A stretch of DNA of 64,000 nt from Acinetobacter ihumii (GCF_900625095.1 NZ_LR130760.1:1977455-2041454), one strand, 5' to 3'. Positions 1 to 10,535 are shown, counted from the stretch's first letter. A program made the numbers and translations. The notes: a model not told the origin generated them from the letters alone.

Positions 1-3000
1 GTAATTGTTGTAACTGAAAACCCTGATGCAATGGCGTTTGCAATACCTGTTTGAACCAATCGGACAGCCACTGATACAAAATACCTTCATCCTGTTGCGA
101 TGTAGGAAAATCTTGCTGATAAACTGCGTACAGTTGATCCCATAGACTGCCATAGTCATTTTTAAAACGACGACGTATTTCTATGATCCAGTCCTGTTGA
201 TTTTGAAAATCCAGATGTTCAAACATTTCATGTAAAAAGTTTCCCGCAACTGTCCCTTTCGGAAAGTTTTGCTGAATCCAGCCAATCGGCTGAGTACTAA
301 GCGTAGAATGAAGATCATGTTGATCCATTTCATCCTCAGCTTGTGCTAGCGGTAAATCACTTGCGACCAAGCGATCTTTTAAATTATGTCCAGATTTTAA
401 ATGTTGGACCAAATAACTAAAACTGGTTTTCGCTCGGGCATAGAAGCGTTGCTCTGGTAAAGCCTGTGCAACTAAGCCATCGTTTTGGTGAGAGGGTTGA
501 CGCATTAAAATAACTGGGCACTCAGTGAGTACCGCTTCATCCATACTCTCTGCATGTGCAAAAGTGCCATTGTGATATTTCCAGAAGGCTAAAGCATCCC
601 GTGATTTTTGCTGTTGATCCTGCATGACTGCATATACCCGATGGCTGGCTCGGGTCAATGCCACATACCACAGCCGATTTTGCTCTGCCTGATTGCGCTG
701 CTCATGTTGCAAAATGGCCTGCGGGCTTAAACGTTGCTGATCTGCAATCGCTACCACCCTTTGGGTTTGAGTGTGCCCATTTTCAACCACATCCATCGTC
801 GAAAAATTTAAGGTCTTGTTTTGATCTTTAAACGGTTTATCGGCACCTAATAGAAATACGATTTTGAATTCCAGACCTTTAGACTGATGAATGGTCATGA
901 GCTGAATGCCTGCATCACTGGAAAGTTTACGTTCCAGTTCCCAGTCACGTTCGCTCGGTGACTGAAGCTGTTTTAAATACCAGTGATATAGATTTTGCGC
1001 GCCCTGATAACGCTCGCTATGTTGACTCAGAATTTCACTCAAATGACGTAAATTAACCACTTCACGTTCATTGTCTTTATGATAGTGCGCCACCAGCGTC
1101 TGCCAGACATTAAATTGGCTCATGCAACGTTGCCAAGCTGCCAAAAAGCCCTGATGCGACCAAAGCTCGCGAATTTCATCAAAGGATGAAATATAGCGAC
1201 TTAACCCTTCTGCACTTTGCTCTAACTCAGTCAGTTGCTTTAAGTTGAATCCCATGAGGCGACTTAATAACGCACGTTTGAGTTTGGCTTCATCATAAGG
1301 ATGCAAAATAGCAGTGAGTAAGGCACCCACATCCTGTGCAATGGCATGATCAAATACACTACGACGCGAAGGGCGGTTGACCCGAATACCCAAAAACTCA
1401 AGGGCAGATTGGACATCGTCTAGTCCTTTATGGTTTTTAGAGAGAACAGCAATATCATCCTCAATGATATGAATACGTTCATCCCCTTCTAAGCATAAAT
1501 CACCCTGTTGTGACTGATTGAGCAGTGCACGAATTTTCCATGCCACTTGCTCTGCTTCTTTGGATTTATCTTGCAACATTAACCAACGCAACGGTGCAAC
1601 ATTGTGCTGCCCATGATCAACTAAAGCAGGATGCTCACGTGAACCTGCTTTAATTGGGTCATAAATGACCTGTTCACCGAAATCAGGCTGTTGCTGAAAT
1701 AAATGATCGACCACATCCACCAATGCTTTCACAGAACGGTGATTAAAACTGAGTTTGTATTCACGTCCTTGTTTGGCTTTTATGTCTTGATATGCGTTTA
1801 AAAAGGTCAACATATCACCGCCACGAAAACCGTAAATGGCTTGTTTACGATCCCCCACCATAATCATGCAGCCTTTGTGATAACGCTGCGGATGACGCCA
1901 GATACTGGCCAGCATATCATCCTGATCCTGATTGGTGTCCTGAAATTCATCGACCAAAATCAGGGGATAACGCGCTTGTACAAATATCGCAAAACGTTGT
2001 CCTTGCTCCCCTTTCAAAGCCTCTGCCAAGCTTCGAATTTGCTGTGAGAATGTGGTTTCCCCTTTTTCCTGTAAGCGTTGTGGTAAACGTCGTTTGACTT
2101 CAAGGCAAATATACGCTTTTAAATCAGTATGTAATTGTTGTAATTGGCTTTGCAGCTGCTGTACATGGTTTATCATCTCAATCAGGCGTTGCAAATCCGT
2201 ATGCTGATAAAATCCTGCACGGACATCTTCAGGGCATTTTTTAAAGATTTTATCCTGTTCAAATTTTTCCAGAAATTTAAACACGGCTTCTCGCGCAGTG
2301 CTTAAATGCTGGTCAAAAATCTGCAATGGTTGTGCGCTGTGTAAGGCATTTAGAAAAGCAGGAATATGCTGTTCAAATAAATCTGAAAAAGCTGAATGAC
2401 GAAATGACGTGCCATGAATATAACAACGATATACTCCGTCTGGGGCGTAATATTGATCCAAGTCATCCAGATTGAGCTGTTGTACCAGCTGCTGAACAGC
2501 GAATAGTCGACTAAAATCCAAAACCGGCAATGCATATTGCTGAAAATGGGCAGAACTAAAATTTAATGCCGTTTCGACCACATCGACAAAGGCATCGACA
2601 CTTTTTAATGCCCCGATCTGGTACAACCCGTCAATGACCAGTTGCGGCTGTGTCTGAATCCATTCACGCAGTACATCATGAATTAATTGCCGTGTATAAC
2701 GTTTGGCATCATCGGTAATTTGTGCAGCTTCAATTTTTCCGCTTTCAAACGCGAATTCACGCAATAACTTTTGACTAAAACTATCGAGTGTTCCTACAAA
2801 CAGTTCATCCAGTTGATCGAGTACTAATTTTAAACGTTCGCTGGCATAGCCCATTTGTGTTGAAAAACGGCGTAACACCTGCTGTAGCAAAGGATCATTC
2901 AGTTCATCCGCTTGTTTTAAAATCTCTTGCTCGGTCAGTCCCTGATACTGTTGTAAAGTCCGATAAACCTCCTGTACTCGCAAGCGAATCCGAGTTTTGA

Positions 3001-3196
3001 GTTCAGCCGCAGCAGCACGCGTAAAGGTGGTGGCAATGACTTGATTGGGCAAATATTTTTCCAGAAAAATTCGCACCATTAAACTGGAAAGGGTAAAGGT
3101 TTTCCCTGTACCTGCGGAGGCCTCTATCAGGTGCAACCCTGAAAATTCAATATCTACAATCGGATGATAAGACACAGCATGTTGGCTTGCAGTCAT
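1..3196 (-). CDS. recB: RecB, exodeoxyribonuclease V beta subunit (3' end outside window)
   Basis: Helicase/nuclease subunit of RecBCD, which processes double-strand breaks and degrades linear DNA. The minus-strand frame is open from ATG at 3196 to the left edge, about 1065 codons, so the C-terminus is missing. Near residues 26-33 lies the Walker A motif ASAGTGKT, followed by TTFTRAAAAELK. Near residue 416 is the UvrD-family motif II DEFQDTNQDQ, then GDRKQAIYGFRGGD. Most of the C-terminal nuclease domain lies near or beyond the edge and cannot be judged. A strong ribosome site, GGAGG, sits in the end of recC, and only three bases separate the recC stop from this ATG, so the two genes are one transcription unit. 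recD is expected further left but is not visible. Confidence 0.95.
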   Translation of the reverse strand, partial: MTASQHAVSYHPIVDIEFSGLHLIEASAGTGKTFTLSSLMVRIFLEKYLPNQVIATTFTRAAAAELKTRIRLRVQEVYRTLQQYQGLTEQEILKQADELNDPLLQQVLRRFSTQMGYASERLKLVLDQLDELFVGTLDSFSQKLLREFAFESGKIEAAQITDDAKRYTRQLIHDVLREWIQTQPQLVIDGLYQIGALKSVDAFVDVVETALNFSSAHFQQYALPVLDFSRLFAVQQLVQQLNLDDLDQYYAPDGVYRCYIHGTSFRHSAFSDLFEQHIPAFLNALHSAQPLQIFDQHLSTAREAVFKFLEKFEQDKIFKKCPEDVRAGFYQHTDLQRLIEMINHVQQLQSQLQQLHTDLKAYICLEVKRRLPQRLQEKGETTFSQQIRSLAEALKGEQGQRFAIFVQARYPLILVDEFQDTNQDQDDMLASIWRHPQRYHKGCMIMVGDRKQAIYGFRGGDMLTFLNAYQDIKAKQGREYKLSFNHRSVKALVDVVDHLFQQQPDFGEQVIYDPIKAGSREHPALVDHGQHNVAPLRWLMLQDKSKEAEQVAWKIRALLNQSQQGDLCLEGDERIHIIEDDIAVLSKNHKGLDDVQSALEFLGIRVNRPSRRSVFDHAIAQDVGALLTAILHPYDEAKLKRALLSRLMGFNLKQLTELEQSAEGLSRYISSFDEIRELWSHQGFLAAWQRCMSQFNVWQTLVAHYHKDNEREVVNLRHLSEILSQHSERYQGAQNLYHWYLKQLQSPSERDWELERKLSSDAGIQLMTIHQSKGLEFKIVFLLGADKPFKDQNKTLNFSTMDVVENGHTQTQRVVAIADQQRLSPQAILQHEQRNQAEQNRLWYVALTRASHRVYAVMQDQQQKSRDALAFWKYHNGTFAHAESMDEAVLTECPVILMRQPSHQNDGLVAQALPEQRFYARAKTSFSYLVQHLKSGHNLKDRLVASDLPLAQAEDEMDQHDLHSTLSTQPIGWIQQNFPKGTVAGNFLHEMFEHLDFQNQQDWIIEIRRRFKNDYGSLWDQLYAVYQQDFPTSQQDEGILYQWLSDWFKQVLQTPLHQGFQLQQL

Positions 3197-3199
3197 GAC

Positions 3200-6100
3200 T
3201 TATTCCTCCGTGCGCACATGTTGAAAAATCGGAGCATACAAGGCATAGGAAAACCGAGCCAACGCGTCTATCAGTAAAGCTTGAGCATCCTGTTGCTGCA
3301 AAATAAATGACCAGTCACGATGGTATTGACTACTCTCATCCTGCGTCACATCAATGGCACTAAAGTTTTTTTGATCTTTCCAGTCTTTTAAAATACTGTC
3401 CCGGTCTGATGGCATCAGCTGCATTTGTCCCGTCTCATCTTGCTGCCACTGATACTGCTTGCCTTTTGCTAAAGGTTTAAGCAGTAAGGCAGCAGGTAAA
3501 ACCAAAGGCTGTTGCGAAGCGTATTGCCATGCCTCCAGCCATGCATGCAAATGTTGACGTGCTGCCTGTGAAGTTAAGCCTTCACAAATCACGGTTTGGT
3601 CACTAAAGATGATGATTCGGCGTTTATTGCATATTGAGTCAAACTGATCTAAAACAGCCAGCCAGATTAAATACTCCAGCCAGACTTTGGCAATACGTTG
3701 CGCACGTGCGCTGGACGCTTGTAAACTGACCCAATCATTGACTTCATGAGCAGGAATTTGCACATTCATATATAACTGCTGTGAAATACGCCAAGTCCGA
3801 AAGGTGGTTGGTGTTTCCTCTATCGCATAGTGCTGTAACCGCTCCTGTAAACGTTGTTGCTCCAGCACGCTCTGCTGCCATGCACTGTTTTTAATTTTAC
3901 TCACAGGCAACTGATCAAGTAGTAAATCAGGGGTTGCATCAGGATTTTGCTTGTGCAAAAAATGACGAATCGCATATTTGCCTAAACCATCCAGAAATAA
4001 AGGTTCATCCTGATCCAGCAGATCATGATTTTTCAGATTTTCGACACCCAGCGTTTTTAAATATAAACGGGCAGGAAAACAGATGTCCGCCATCCATTGC
4101 TGGCTATTGAGCACAGGAAGTTCAGAGGATGCTGCTTCATATCGCATGTTGACCCAAGGCTGGCGTGTATTTGGGCGATGTTGCCTGTTTTGTTGTTGAA
4201 TCTGCTGCGCCACCTGATACCAGTGATCCTGATAACGCTGCAAAGCAGCAGCTTGAGTAAAACCTGAAACATCAAAAGGTTGTAAAGCATGAATATGATA
4301 CAAGGAAGCAATCTGAGGCGGTACATCCAGTTGTTTGAGTTGCTTTGCTCTAAGCTCGGCATGTTCATGATCCTGCGCTAAAGTCAGATCCTGATCAGGT
4401 GCGACAATCAACGCCAGATGAGACTTAAACTCTTGCACAATACTCGATGGTTCACGCACCTCACCATCATTGACATCATAACCATTATAAAACAGCCATA
4501 GGTTGTCTTGTGCCAACAATATCGCGTCCAGAAAAGCCCCATGATCGTCCTCTAAGCGTGAACGATCTCCAAGTTGTGGTCGAAGCAGATCCATTAAATC
4601 AAAAGGAATGTGCGCATCACGATTTGGAAATTTGCCCTGATCCAGATGCAATAACACCACCAGCCGATAAGGAATTGGACGAATCTGACCAATCTGACTA
4701 AAGGTAATCTGTCCCGTTGGTTCTGCTTGTGCCACCTGATTTTCCAGTGTGCGCTGAATTTCATCGATTATATAAGGCAAAGGTAGCGTAATCTGGCGTA
4801 AATGCTGTGTTTCGGCTTCACCATAGTAGCTTGCCAAAGTCACCATTCGTTCTTGTTTTTTAATCGCATCACGCACAGTTTTTAATGCGGTTTCACCTGC
4901 CTGCTCAAATGCACTCACATCAGCCATTAAACGTTTTAGCCATGTTTCTACCGTCAGTTGCTCGTCCAATTCGTGTGCTAGCATCCAGTGACGACGCTCA
5001 TCAATATCCTGATAAATCTGAATTAATCTGCCAATCAGCTCAAAATCATCGGGTTGTACCTGTGCAAAGCTTAGAGTTCCTTCAAATAATACATGGGCTG
5101 GTATGGCAATACCTAAGACCAGACGATCCAGCGCAAACTTAAAACTATAACGATAATCCTGATCTGCCTCGCTCAAACTTTGCTGTAAATGCAGTGCATC
5201 AAAACCACGTTTAAACCCAGCTTCGGCGAGTAAAGCCAGTGCACGCATCACTTGCTGATCATCCAGTCCATAATACAATTTGCTTGCTGACAAATTTAAC
5301 CAGTCCGCAAATTCATCATAATTAAAACGCTCCTGAACCAGTTGTATCCGTCCCAAAACTGCACGCCATGCATTGAGTACATCTAACTGTGCAACGCCTG
5401 CAATTTTAATCGGCAAGAAAATATCGTCATCACTGGCATGCGCTGGAAAGACACTGCGAATGTGCGGTTCTATCTCAGCTAAATTGGGAACAAGCACCAA
5501 AATATCACTCGGTCGACGTGGCTGCGCTGCGCCGCCATGAGTCAACCAGTAGATCAATTGATCACGCAAAACTTCCACTTGACGCAAGCTTGAATGACAC
5601 ACGTGGAACTGAATTGACTGATCTTGAGCTTGAAGCACATATTCAGCCGCTTGCGGTTCAACCAGATGTAAAATATCTGACTGGATTTTCCCCAAAAGTG
5701 TTTGAGGAAATTCGTCCACAAATGCATCCACCCAGCGACCTTCCTCACCTGTAGAAAGACTGGACAATAACGAAAAGTGATCACGCGCCTGTTTACCTAA
5801 ACGGGTCAATAAAGGATGCCGCGAATCACGGACTTCTGCATTAAAATGCAGGGTGAATTGCTGAAAAAATTCTGCAATTTCTGCATCACTTGCTTCAGGG
5901 TTTTTATCAATAAAACGCTGTTTGACTCCCAGATCATATCGCTGTTTCCATAAAGGATCGACACTATCGGCCCAATATTCCTGCGAAGGGTTGTAATGTA
6001 AAATCAGCACATCCAGATATTGTCCCAAACGGCGCAAAAACTGAAGTTGCGTTGGTGGTAAATCCAGCAAGGTAAACACCACCACTTGTTTAGGCAGACG

Positions 6101-6844
6101 TTTTAAAGCTTGCTCACGCGTCTGCTCAGATGCGAGTTGTTGCCAGAACAGATCATCAATCTTTTCAATGTCCAAAAAATCCTGATGAAAATACTGCTTC
6201 CATAACCAGCGTTGCCATGCTTCAAGTTGCTGTGCCTGCTCCAGTTGAAAAGCTGAAACGCCTTGATCTCGATTAACAATTAATTCTTCAATATCCAGTG
6301 TTTGATCTTGTCCCCACGCATGCAACCAGTGATGACCACGGTACAACATATAGTTGTTGAATAATTGAGAAACTTGCTCACTGACCCAATACAACATTTT
6401 CTGTTTTTTTAATTGTTGCTCTAAGGGGTTAGAAAGCCGCTCAGCACTGTCGTAGATTCGGGCGATAATCGAATGTAAAGGATGAAGTGCATCAATCTGA
6501 ATCTGCTCAGGCTGAATATAAGAATAAAGTGCCTGATATACACGCCATTTTAAAATTAAGCGCGGGATATTGGCTTTACGCACCTGATCTTTATGTTCAG
6601 ATAAAACCTGTTGATAGGCATACCACTGAAAACCGCGAATTCGTTGATGAAACTGATAATTGGCATGAATACCTTGCTGTTCAGCAAGTTTTTGTGTCAG
6701 CCATTGCTCAACAGCCACATTGGGTACAATAAAATGCTGCGGGCTTAGCACCTGAAAAGCATCAGAAGTCGCAGTATGTAAAATCTGCACCATGCCTTGT
6801 ACCAATATTTCGATACGCTGACTCTGAATGACATGTATTGCCAT
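3200..6844 (-). CDS. recC: RecC, exodeoxyribonuclease V gamma subunit
   Basis: Chi-recognising scaffold subunit of RecBCD. The product is about 1214 residues, somewhat longer than E. coli RecC (1122). The N-terminus has the family sequence VAEQWLTQKLAEQQGI (actual start of the run: VEQW) near residues 50-65, and the middle has RPIPYRLVVLLHLDQGKFPNR, the inactive-helicase signature of RecC. A GTG codon at 6853 is in frame, but ATG at 6844 is preceded by GTGAG and is preferred. It is the first gene of a recC-recB unit on the minus strand. The identification rests on length, the RecC motifs and adjacency to recB. Confidence 0.93.
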   Translation of the reverse strand: MAIHVIQSQRIEILVQGMVQILHTATSDAFQVLSPQHFIVPNVAVEQWLTQKLAEQQGIHANYQFHQRIRGFQWYAYQQVLSEHKDQVRKANIPRLILKWRVYQALYSYIQPEQIQIDALHPLHSIIARIYDSAERLSNPLEQQLKKQKMLYWVSEQVSQLFNNYMLYRGHHWLHAWGQDQTLDIEELIVNRDQGVSAFQLEQAQQLEAWQRWLWKQYFHQDFLDIEKIDDLFWQQLASEQTREQALKRLPKQVVVFTLLDLPPTQLQFLRRLGQYLDVLILHYNPSQEYWADSVDPLWKQRYDLGVKQRFIDKNPEASDAEIAEFFQQFTLHFNAEVRDSRHPLLTRLGKQARDHFSLLSSLSTGEEGRWVDAFVDEFPQTLLGKIQSDILHLVEPQAAEYVLQAQDQSIQFHVCHSSLRQVEVLRDQLIYWLTHGGAAQPRRPSDILVLVPNLAEIEPHIRSVFPAHASDDDIFLPIKIAGVAQLDVLNAWRAVLGRIQLVQERFNYDEFADWLNLSASKLYYGLDDQQVMRALALLAEAGFKRGFDALHLQQSLSEADQDYRYSFKFALDRLVLGIAIPAHVLFEGTLSFAQVQPDDFELIGRLIQIYQDIDERRHWMLAHELDEQLTVETWLKRLMADVSAFEQAGETALKTVRDAIKKQERMVTLASYYGEAETQHLRQITLPLPYIIDEIQRTLENQVAQAEPTGQITFSQIGQIRPIPYRLVVLLHLDQGKFPNRDAHIPFDLMDLLRPQLGDRSRLEDDHGAFLDAILLAQDNLWLFYNGYDVNDGEVREPSSIVQEFKSHLALIVAPDQDLTLAQDHEHAELRAKQLKQLDVPPQIASLYHIHALQPFDVSGFTQAAALQRYQDHWYQVAQQIQQQNRQHRPNTRQPWVNMRYEAASSELPVLNSQQWMADICFPARLYLKTLGVENLKNHDLLDQDEPLFLDGLGKYAIRHFLHKQNPDATPDLLLDQLPVSKIKNSAWQQSVLEQQRLQERLQHYAIEETPTTFRTWRISQQLYMNVQIPAHEVNDWVSLQASSARAQRIAKVWLEYLIWLAVLDQFDSICNKRRIIIFSDQTVICEGLTSQAARQHLHAWLEAWQYASQQPLVLPAALLLKPLAKGKQYQWQQDETGQMQLMPSDRDSILKDWKDQKNFSAIDVTQDESSQYHRDWSFILQQQDAQALLIDALARFSYALYAPIFQHVRTEE

Positions 6845-7012
6845 GTAACTCACTACCTTGCTAAGTTATGCTTTTATGCACAAAATCATAAACATTCGTC
6901 ACTATACATCTAAATGTAACTATGTCACGTTTAGCGCATGAAATAAAAATTGCAATTGCATTTAAAAAATCATATTTGAATGACAAGAAAGGACCGACTT
7001 GAGTATAGCCTT

Positions 7013-7522
7013 ATGAAAATTGAAAATATCCCAGATTCAATTGATCCAAATTTAAATCTTGAACAGATCCGTGATGAATGTCTGGAAATGGTCAAAAAGC
7101 GCGCCTATTTTTCCGCAGGAGCTGCGGTTGTGCCGATTCCATTTTTTGATGTGGTGATTGATATCGGCATTCTGTCACAACTGATTCCTGAGATTAGTGC
7201 ACGTTTTGGTTTATCGCCCGACCATATTACCGTTTATGATCCACAAACCAAACAAATCCACTGGAATGAACTGCGCAAACGTGGTTTTGAATTCTCGGGT
7301 TTAGTGGTGGCTCGAACCGCAGTCAAAAAATCACTCAATGGAATCGTGGGCAAAGTACTCACCAAACAAGTCACCAAATTTATTCCCTTAGGTGGACAAA
7401 TTGTGGCTGCAAGCTTAGGTTATATTGTGATGAAAAAAGTCGCAGAAGCCCATGTACAGGAATGTTTTCACCTTGCCAAACGTATCCAGCAAAAAAATGT
7501 CAATGCCAATATTGAAGCCTAG
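7013..7522 (+). CDS. DUF697-like small membrane-associated protein, function unknown
   Basis: A protein of about 169 residues if translation starts at ATG 7013 (MKIENIPDS); an in-frame ATG at 6980 would add 11 residues. GAG nine bases before 7013 is a weak ribosome site, and 6980 has none. The sequence has two hydrophobic stretches, one around AAVVPIPFFDVVIDIGIL and one around GGQIVAASLGYIVMKK, separated by a basic segment. This resembles the DUF697/YcjF-type domains found beside GTPases and in stand-alone form, but the family call is from memory of the pattern only. It stands alone, divergent from recC and 200 bases upstream of a transporter gene. Function is not inferred. Confidence 0.7.
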   Translation: MKIENIPDSIDPNLNLEQIRDECLEMVKKRAYFSAGAAVVPIPFFDVVIDIGILSQLIPEISARFGLSPDHITVYDPQTKQIHWNELRKRGFEFSGLVVARTAVKKSLNGIVGKVLTKQVTKFIPLGGQIVAASLGYIVMKKVAEAHVQECFHLAKRIQQKNVNANIEA

Positions 7523-7537
7523 AACATAACACCATGA

Positions 7538-7579
7538 GAGATAAATGACTGTTGCGCGCTCTTGCCCTTCATTTATCTC
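7538..7579 (+). terminator. 11-bp perfect inverted repeat downstream of the DUF697-like gene
   Basis: GAGATAAATGA at 7538-7548 is perfectly complementary to TCATTTATCTC at 7569-7579, with a 20-base loop. It starts 15 bases after the upstream stop codon. There is no T-run after it, so it is a terminator-like or mRNA-stabilising hairpin rather than a canonical intrinsic terminator. Confidence 0.4.
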
Positions 7580-7722
7580 GAATCATACGTAAAGTGCGCT
7601 TGATGTAATATGACGCCTTTCATTTAAATTTTACTACATATCTCATCGATTTTTTTAAGTTCCATTAAAGATTGCTTTTCTACTCTGCCTCTACGATGAC
7701 AATAATGTTATGGAGAGTCGTT

Positions 7723-9045
7723 GTGGAACATGGATCATCTACCTCGCGTTTACGCGCCATCTTTAACGTAACCAGCGGTAACTTTCTGGAACAGTACGAT
7801 TTTTTTCTTTTTGGCTTATATGCCAAAGCCATTGGACAAACGTTTTTCCATGCTGATAGCAGTTATGCAGCACTGATGAAGACATTTCTGATCTTTGCAG
7901 TGAGTTTTCTTATGCGTCCAATTGGTGCTCTGGTTTTAGGTCCCTATGTCGATCGGATTGGGCGTCGCAAAGGTTTAATGCTGACTTTAAGCATTATGGC
8001 GATTGGCTCGCTTCTAATTGCGCTGACACCCGGCTATGCTACGATTGGTTTTGCCGCAACTGTGCTTATTTTTATTGGACGTTTAGCTCAAGGTTTTTCC
8101 GCAGGTGTCGAACTAGGCGGCGTTTCCGTGTATTTATCTGAAATTGCAGAACCGCATAATCGTGGTTTTATTACTAGTTGGCAGTCCGCCAGTCAACAAG
8201 TTGCTGTCATTTTTGCTGCGGTTCTGGGCTATCTGGTCAGTGTTGCCTTCACCAAAGCGCAAGTGGACGCTTGGGCTTGGCGCATTCCATTCTTTGTAGG
8301 CTGTGCGATTATTCCGTTTATTTTCTGGTTAAGAAAATCATTACAGGAAACCGAAGCATTTACGACACGTAAAGAACACCCGAGTACGCGTCAAATCATG
8401 GCAACGTTGGCAGCCAACTGGAAAATTGTGTTGATTGGCATGTGTATGGTTGCCACCACAACCACCATGTTTTATTTCATTACCGTTTATACGCCCACTT
8501 ATGGTAAGGAAGTGCTGCACCTGAGTACCGCAGAAAGTTTACTCGCAACGGTCATGGTAGGAATCAGTAATTTTATTTTGCTGCCGATTGGCGGTTATCT
8601 ATCAGATAAATTTGGACGCAAGCCTTTATTAATTGCGAGCACGACACTGATTTTTGTGAGCGCATATCCGTTACTTAGTTGGCTAACTCAACACATTAGT
8701 CTGGGTCATATGCTGATATCTCTACTCTGGTTATCCCTTTTATACAGTTTCTATAATGGTGCTTTGGTGGTGTCACTCACAGAAATGATGCCAAGTTCAG
8801 TTCGTATCGCTGGTTTTTCAGTGGCCTATAGTTTGGCAACCTCTGTATTTGGGGGCTTAACACCAATGATTGCCACTTATTTGGTTGAACAAAGTGGTAG
8901 CAAAAGTATGCCGGCTTTCTGGTTAATGTTTGCCGCGATTATCAGTCTGATTGCGACATTAATTGTGTTCCGTCAACGTCAATCCCAAACTAACCGCGCA
9001 TCTAAAATCAAAGGAAAACTTATAGTCAATCCGTCTCATTCATAA
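7723..9045 (+). CDS. MFS transporter of the metabolite:H+ symporter (MHS) type, probably organic-acid uptake
   Basis: Twelve-helix inner-membrane symporter. The N-terminal half carries NFLEQYDFFLFGLYA, the hallmark of citrate/tricarballylate-type MHS carriers, then DRIGRRKG between helices 2 and 3 (MFS loop motif) and RLAQGFSAGVELGG in helix 4. The second half repeats the loop as SDKFGRKP. The frame opens at TTG 7672, but GTG at 7723 is preceded by GGAGAG with five bases spacing and gives a normal 440-residue carrier, so that start is preferred. The closest functional guess is a citrate or tricarballylate/proton symporter; the substrate cannot be read from sequence. It stands alone and is convergent with the next gene. 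Confidence 0.88.
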   Translation: MEHGSSTSRLRAIFNVTSGNFLEQYDFFLFGLYAKAIGQTFFHADSSYAALMKTFLIFAVSFLMRPIGALVLGPYVDRIGRRKGLMLTLSIMAIGSLLIALTPGYATIGFAATVLIFIGRLAQGFSAGVELGGVSVYLSEIAEPHNRGFITSWQSASQQVAVIFAAVLGYLVSVAFTKAQVDAWAWRIPFFVGCAIIPFIFWLRKSLQETEAFTTRKEHPSTRQIMATLAANWKIVLIGMCMVATTTTMFYFITVYTPTYGKEVLHLSTAESLLATVMVGISNFILLPIGGYLSDKFGRKPLLIASTTLIFVSAYPLLSWLTQHISLGHMLISLLWLSLLYSFYNGALVVSLTEMMPSSVRIAGFSVAYSLATSVFGGLTPMIATYLVEQSGSKSMPAFWLMFAAIISLIATLIVFRQRQSQTNRASKIKGKLIVNPSHS

Positions 9046-9072
9046 TGACTTCACGCTTTCTTAATAAACTGA

Positions 9073-9103
9073 TGCTGACTCGAATCCTGCATTTGAGTCA
9101 GCA
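9073..9103. terminator. Hairpin between convergent genes
   Basis: TGCTGACTC at 9073-9081 pairs perfectly with GAGTCAGCA at 9095-9103 across a 13-base loop. It lies in the 71-base gap between the convergent MFS and polyphosphate-phosphotransferase genes. There is no T-run on either side, so the terminator role is inferred from position and symmetry. Confidence 0.45.
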
Positions 9104-9116
9104 GTCATCCACAGCT

Positions 9117-10535
9117 CTAATCTGCTTTTAAACATTTCAAAATCGTCTTTAGCACTTGAATACGCGCACTATATTTATCGTCGGTTGCCACGATATGCCA
9201 AGGCGCATTATCAGTACTGGTATATTCAAACATATCTGCCGCAGCGTTTAAATATTCATTCCATTTTGCACGATTACGCCAGTCATCGTCAGTAATTTTA
9301 AAGCGTTTATGTGGTGTTTTTTCTCTATCCTCAAAGCGTTGTTTCTGCTCATCTTTACTAATGGATAACCAGAACTTGATCACCACAGTCTGGCTATCTA
9401 TTAAATCTTTTTCAAAGCGATTGATTTCCTCATAGGCACGTTGCCATTCACAGTCATTGGCAAAGCCTTCTACGCGCTCGACCAAAACACGACCATACCA
9501 ACTCCGGTCAAAAATTCGAATATCACTGCAATTATCCAGCTTGGTCCAAAAACGCCATAAATAAGGATGTCGCAGCTCATATTTTTCAGGTGCGCTAATT
9601 GTGAAAATATCGTATTCACGCGGATCTAGCCGTTTAATAATCCGTTTGATTGCCCCACCTTTGCCTGCGGCATCCATCCCTTCAAATACCACAACGACTT
9701 TACGTTCATCGTAGCGCATGGCATCGGCAACACGTCGGGTGAGTTTTTTAAGCTTTTTCTTGTATTTTTCCTTTGGCATCTGTTCAGAGTCAGGATGCAA
9801 TAATTCTTTTGGAATGAGCGTTTGCGTCCAGTGTTCAACACCTTGGGTAGGGTGTTCTGGTAAATCTTTGAGGGCTTTTAAAATGCATTCAGCAAAACTT
9901 TGATCTCTGAGCTTGGGATCTTCGCCCTCAATTAAAATCCAGTCATCACTAAAACGCTGGCGTAACTTCTGTAAGTTGTCATATTGTTTTTTGTTGCGCC
10001 AGTCCAGACCGTGCAGTTTATGCCATTGTCGTTCCGATGCATCAATATGATCTAAACGTTTTTGTAGAGATTTCCACGATAAATCAAACCAGACTTTAAT
10101 TACATCCACCTGATTGTTTTTTAAGTCTTGTTCAAAAGCACGCATTTGTTCCACATAGGCATCAAACAAGGTTTCATCCAGCGGTTTGGAAACATGCATG
10201 GCCGTAGTTAACAAGTCGCTATACCAGTTACCAAACATCACGGCGATCTGTCCTTCACGCGGAATAAAATTCACATAAGGCTGCCAAAATGCACGATCAT
10301 TTGCCAACATATAAGGAGGATCTGCTTTGACCTTCAAATAACGTGGATCCACCCATTCTCTTAACTGTTTAACCGATTCTCCTTTACCCGCCAGTTCAAT
10401 CCCACTCACCAGCACCAATACACTTTTGGCATTACTTTTACCCCAACTGTTTTTTAGCTGGTATTGGGCTTCAATCAAATCTGAAGAAAGGTGATTTTCA
10501 TTACGAGGGGTCGTAACAGTCTTTGATTGACTCAT
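9117..10535 (-). CDS. pap: Polyphosphate:AMP phosphotransferase (two-domain PPK2, class II)
   Basis: Uses polyphosphate to phosphorylate AMP to ADP. The 472-residue product consists of two tandem PPK2 (thymidylate-kinase-like) domains. The N-terminal one has the P-loop variant GIELAGKGESVKQL near residues 45-58; the C-terminal one has the full Walker A GMDAAGKGGAIKRI near 284-297 and the lid/Walker B region FDRSWYGRVLVERVEG. Two-domain architecture distinguishes class II PPK2 (AMP-using) from single-domain class I/III enzymes. The activity was characterised in Acinetobacter johnsonii, in keeping with the host suggested here. No ppk1 or ppx gene is nearby. The start is ATG 10535. Confidence 0.93.
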   Translation of the reverse strand: MSQSKTVTTPRNENHLSSDLIEAQYQLKNSWGKSNAKSVLVLVSGIELAGKGESVKQLREWVDPRYLKVKADPPYMLANDRAFWQPYVNFIPREGQIAVMFGNWYSDLLTTAMHVSKPLDETLFDAYVEQMRAFEQDLKNNQVDVIKVWFDLSWKSLQKRLDHIDASERQWHKLHGLDWRNKKQYDNLQKLRQRFSDDWILIEGEDPKLRDQSFAECILKALKDLPEHPTQGVEHWTQTLIPKELLHPDSEQMPKEKYKKKLKKLTRRVADAMRYDERKVVVVFEGMDAAGKGGAIKRIIKRLDPREYDIFTISAPEKYELRHPYLWRFWTKLDNCSDIRIFDRSWYGRVLVERVEGFANDCEWQRAYEEINRFEKDLIDSQTVVIKFWLSISKDEQKQRFEDREKTPHKRFKITDDDWRNRAKWNEYLNAAADMFEYTSTDNAPWHIVATDDKYSARIQVLKTILKCLKAD

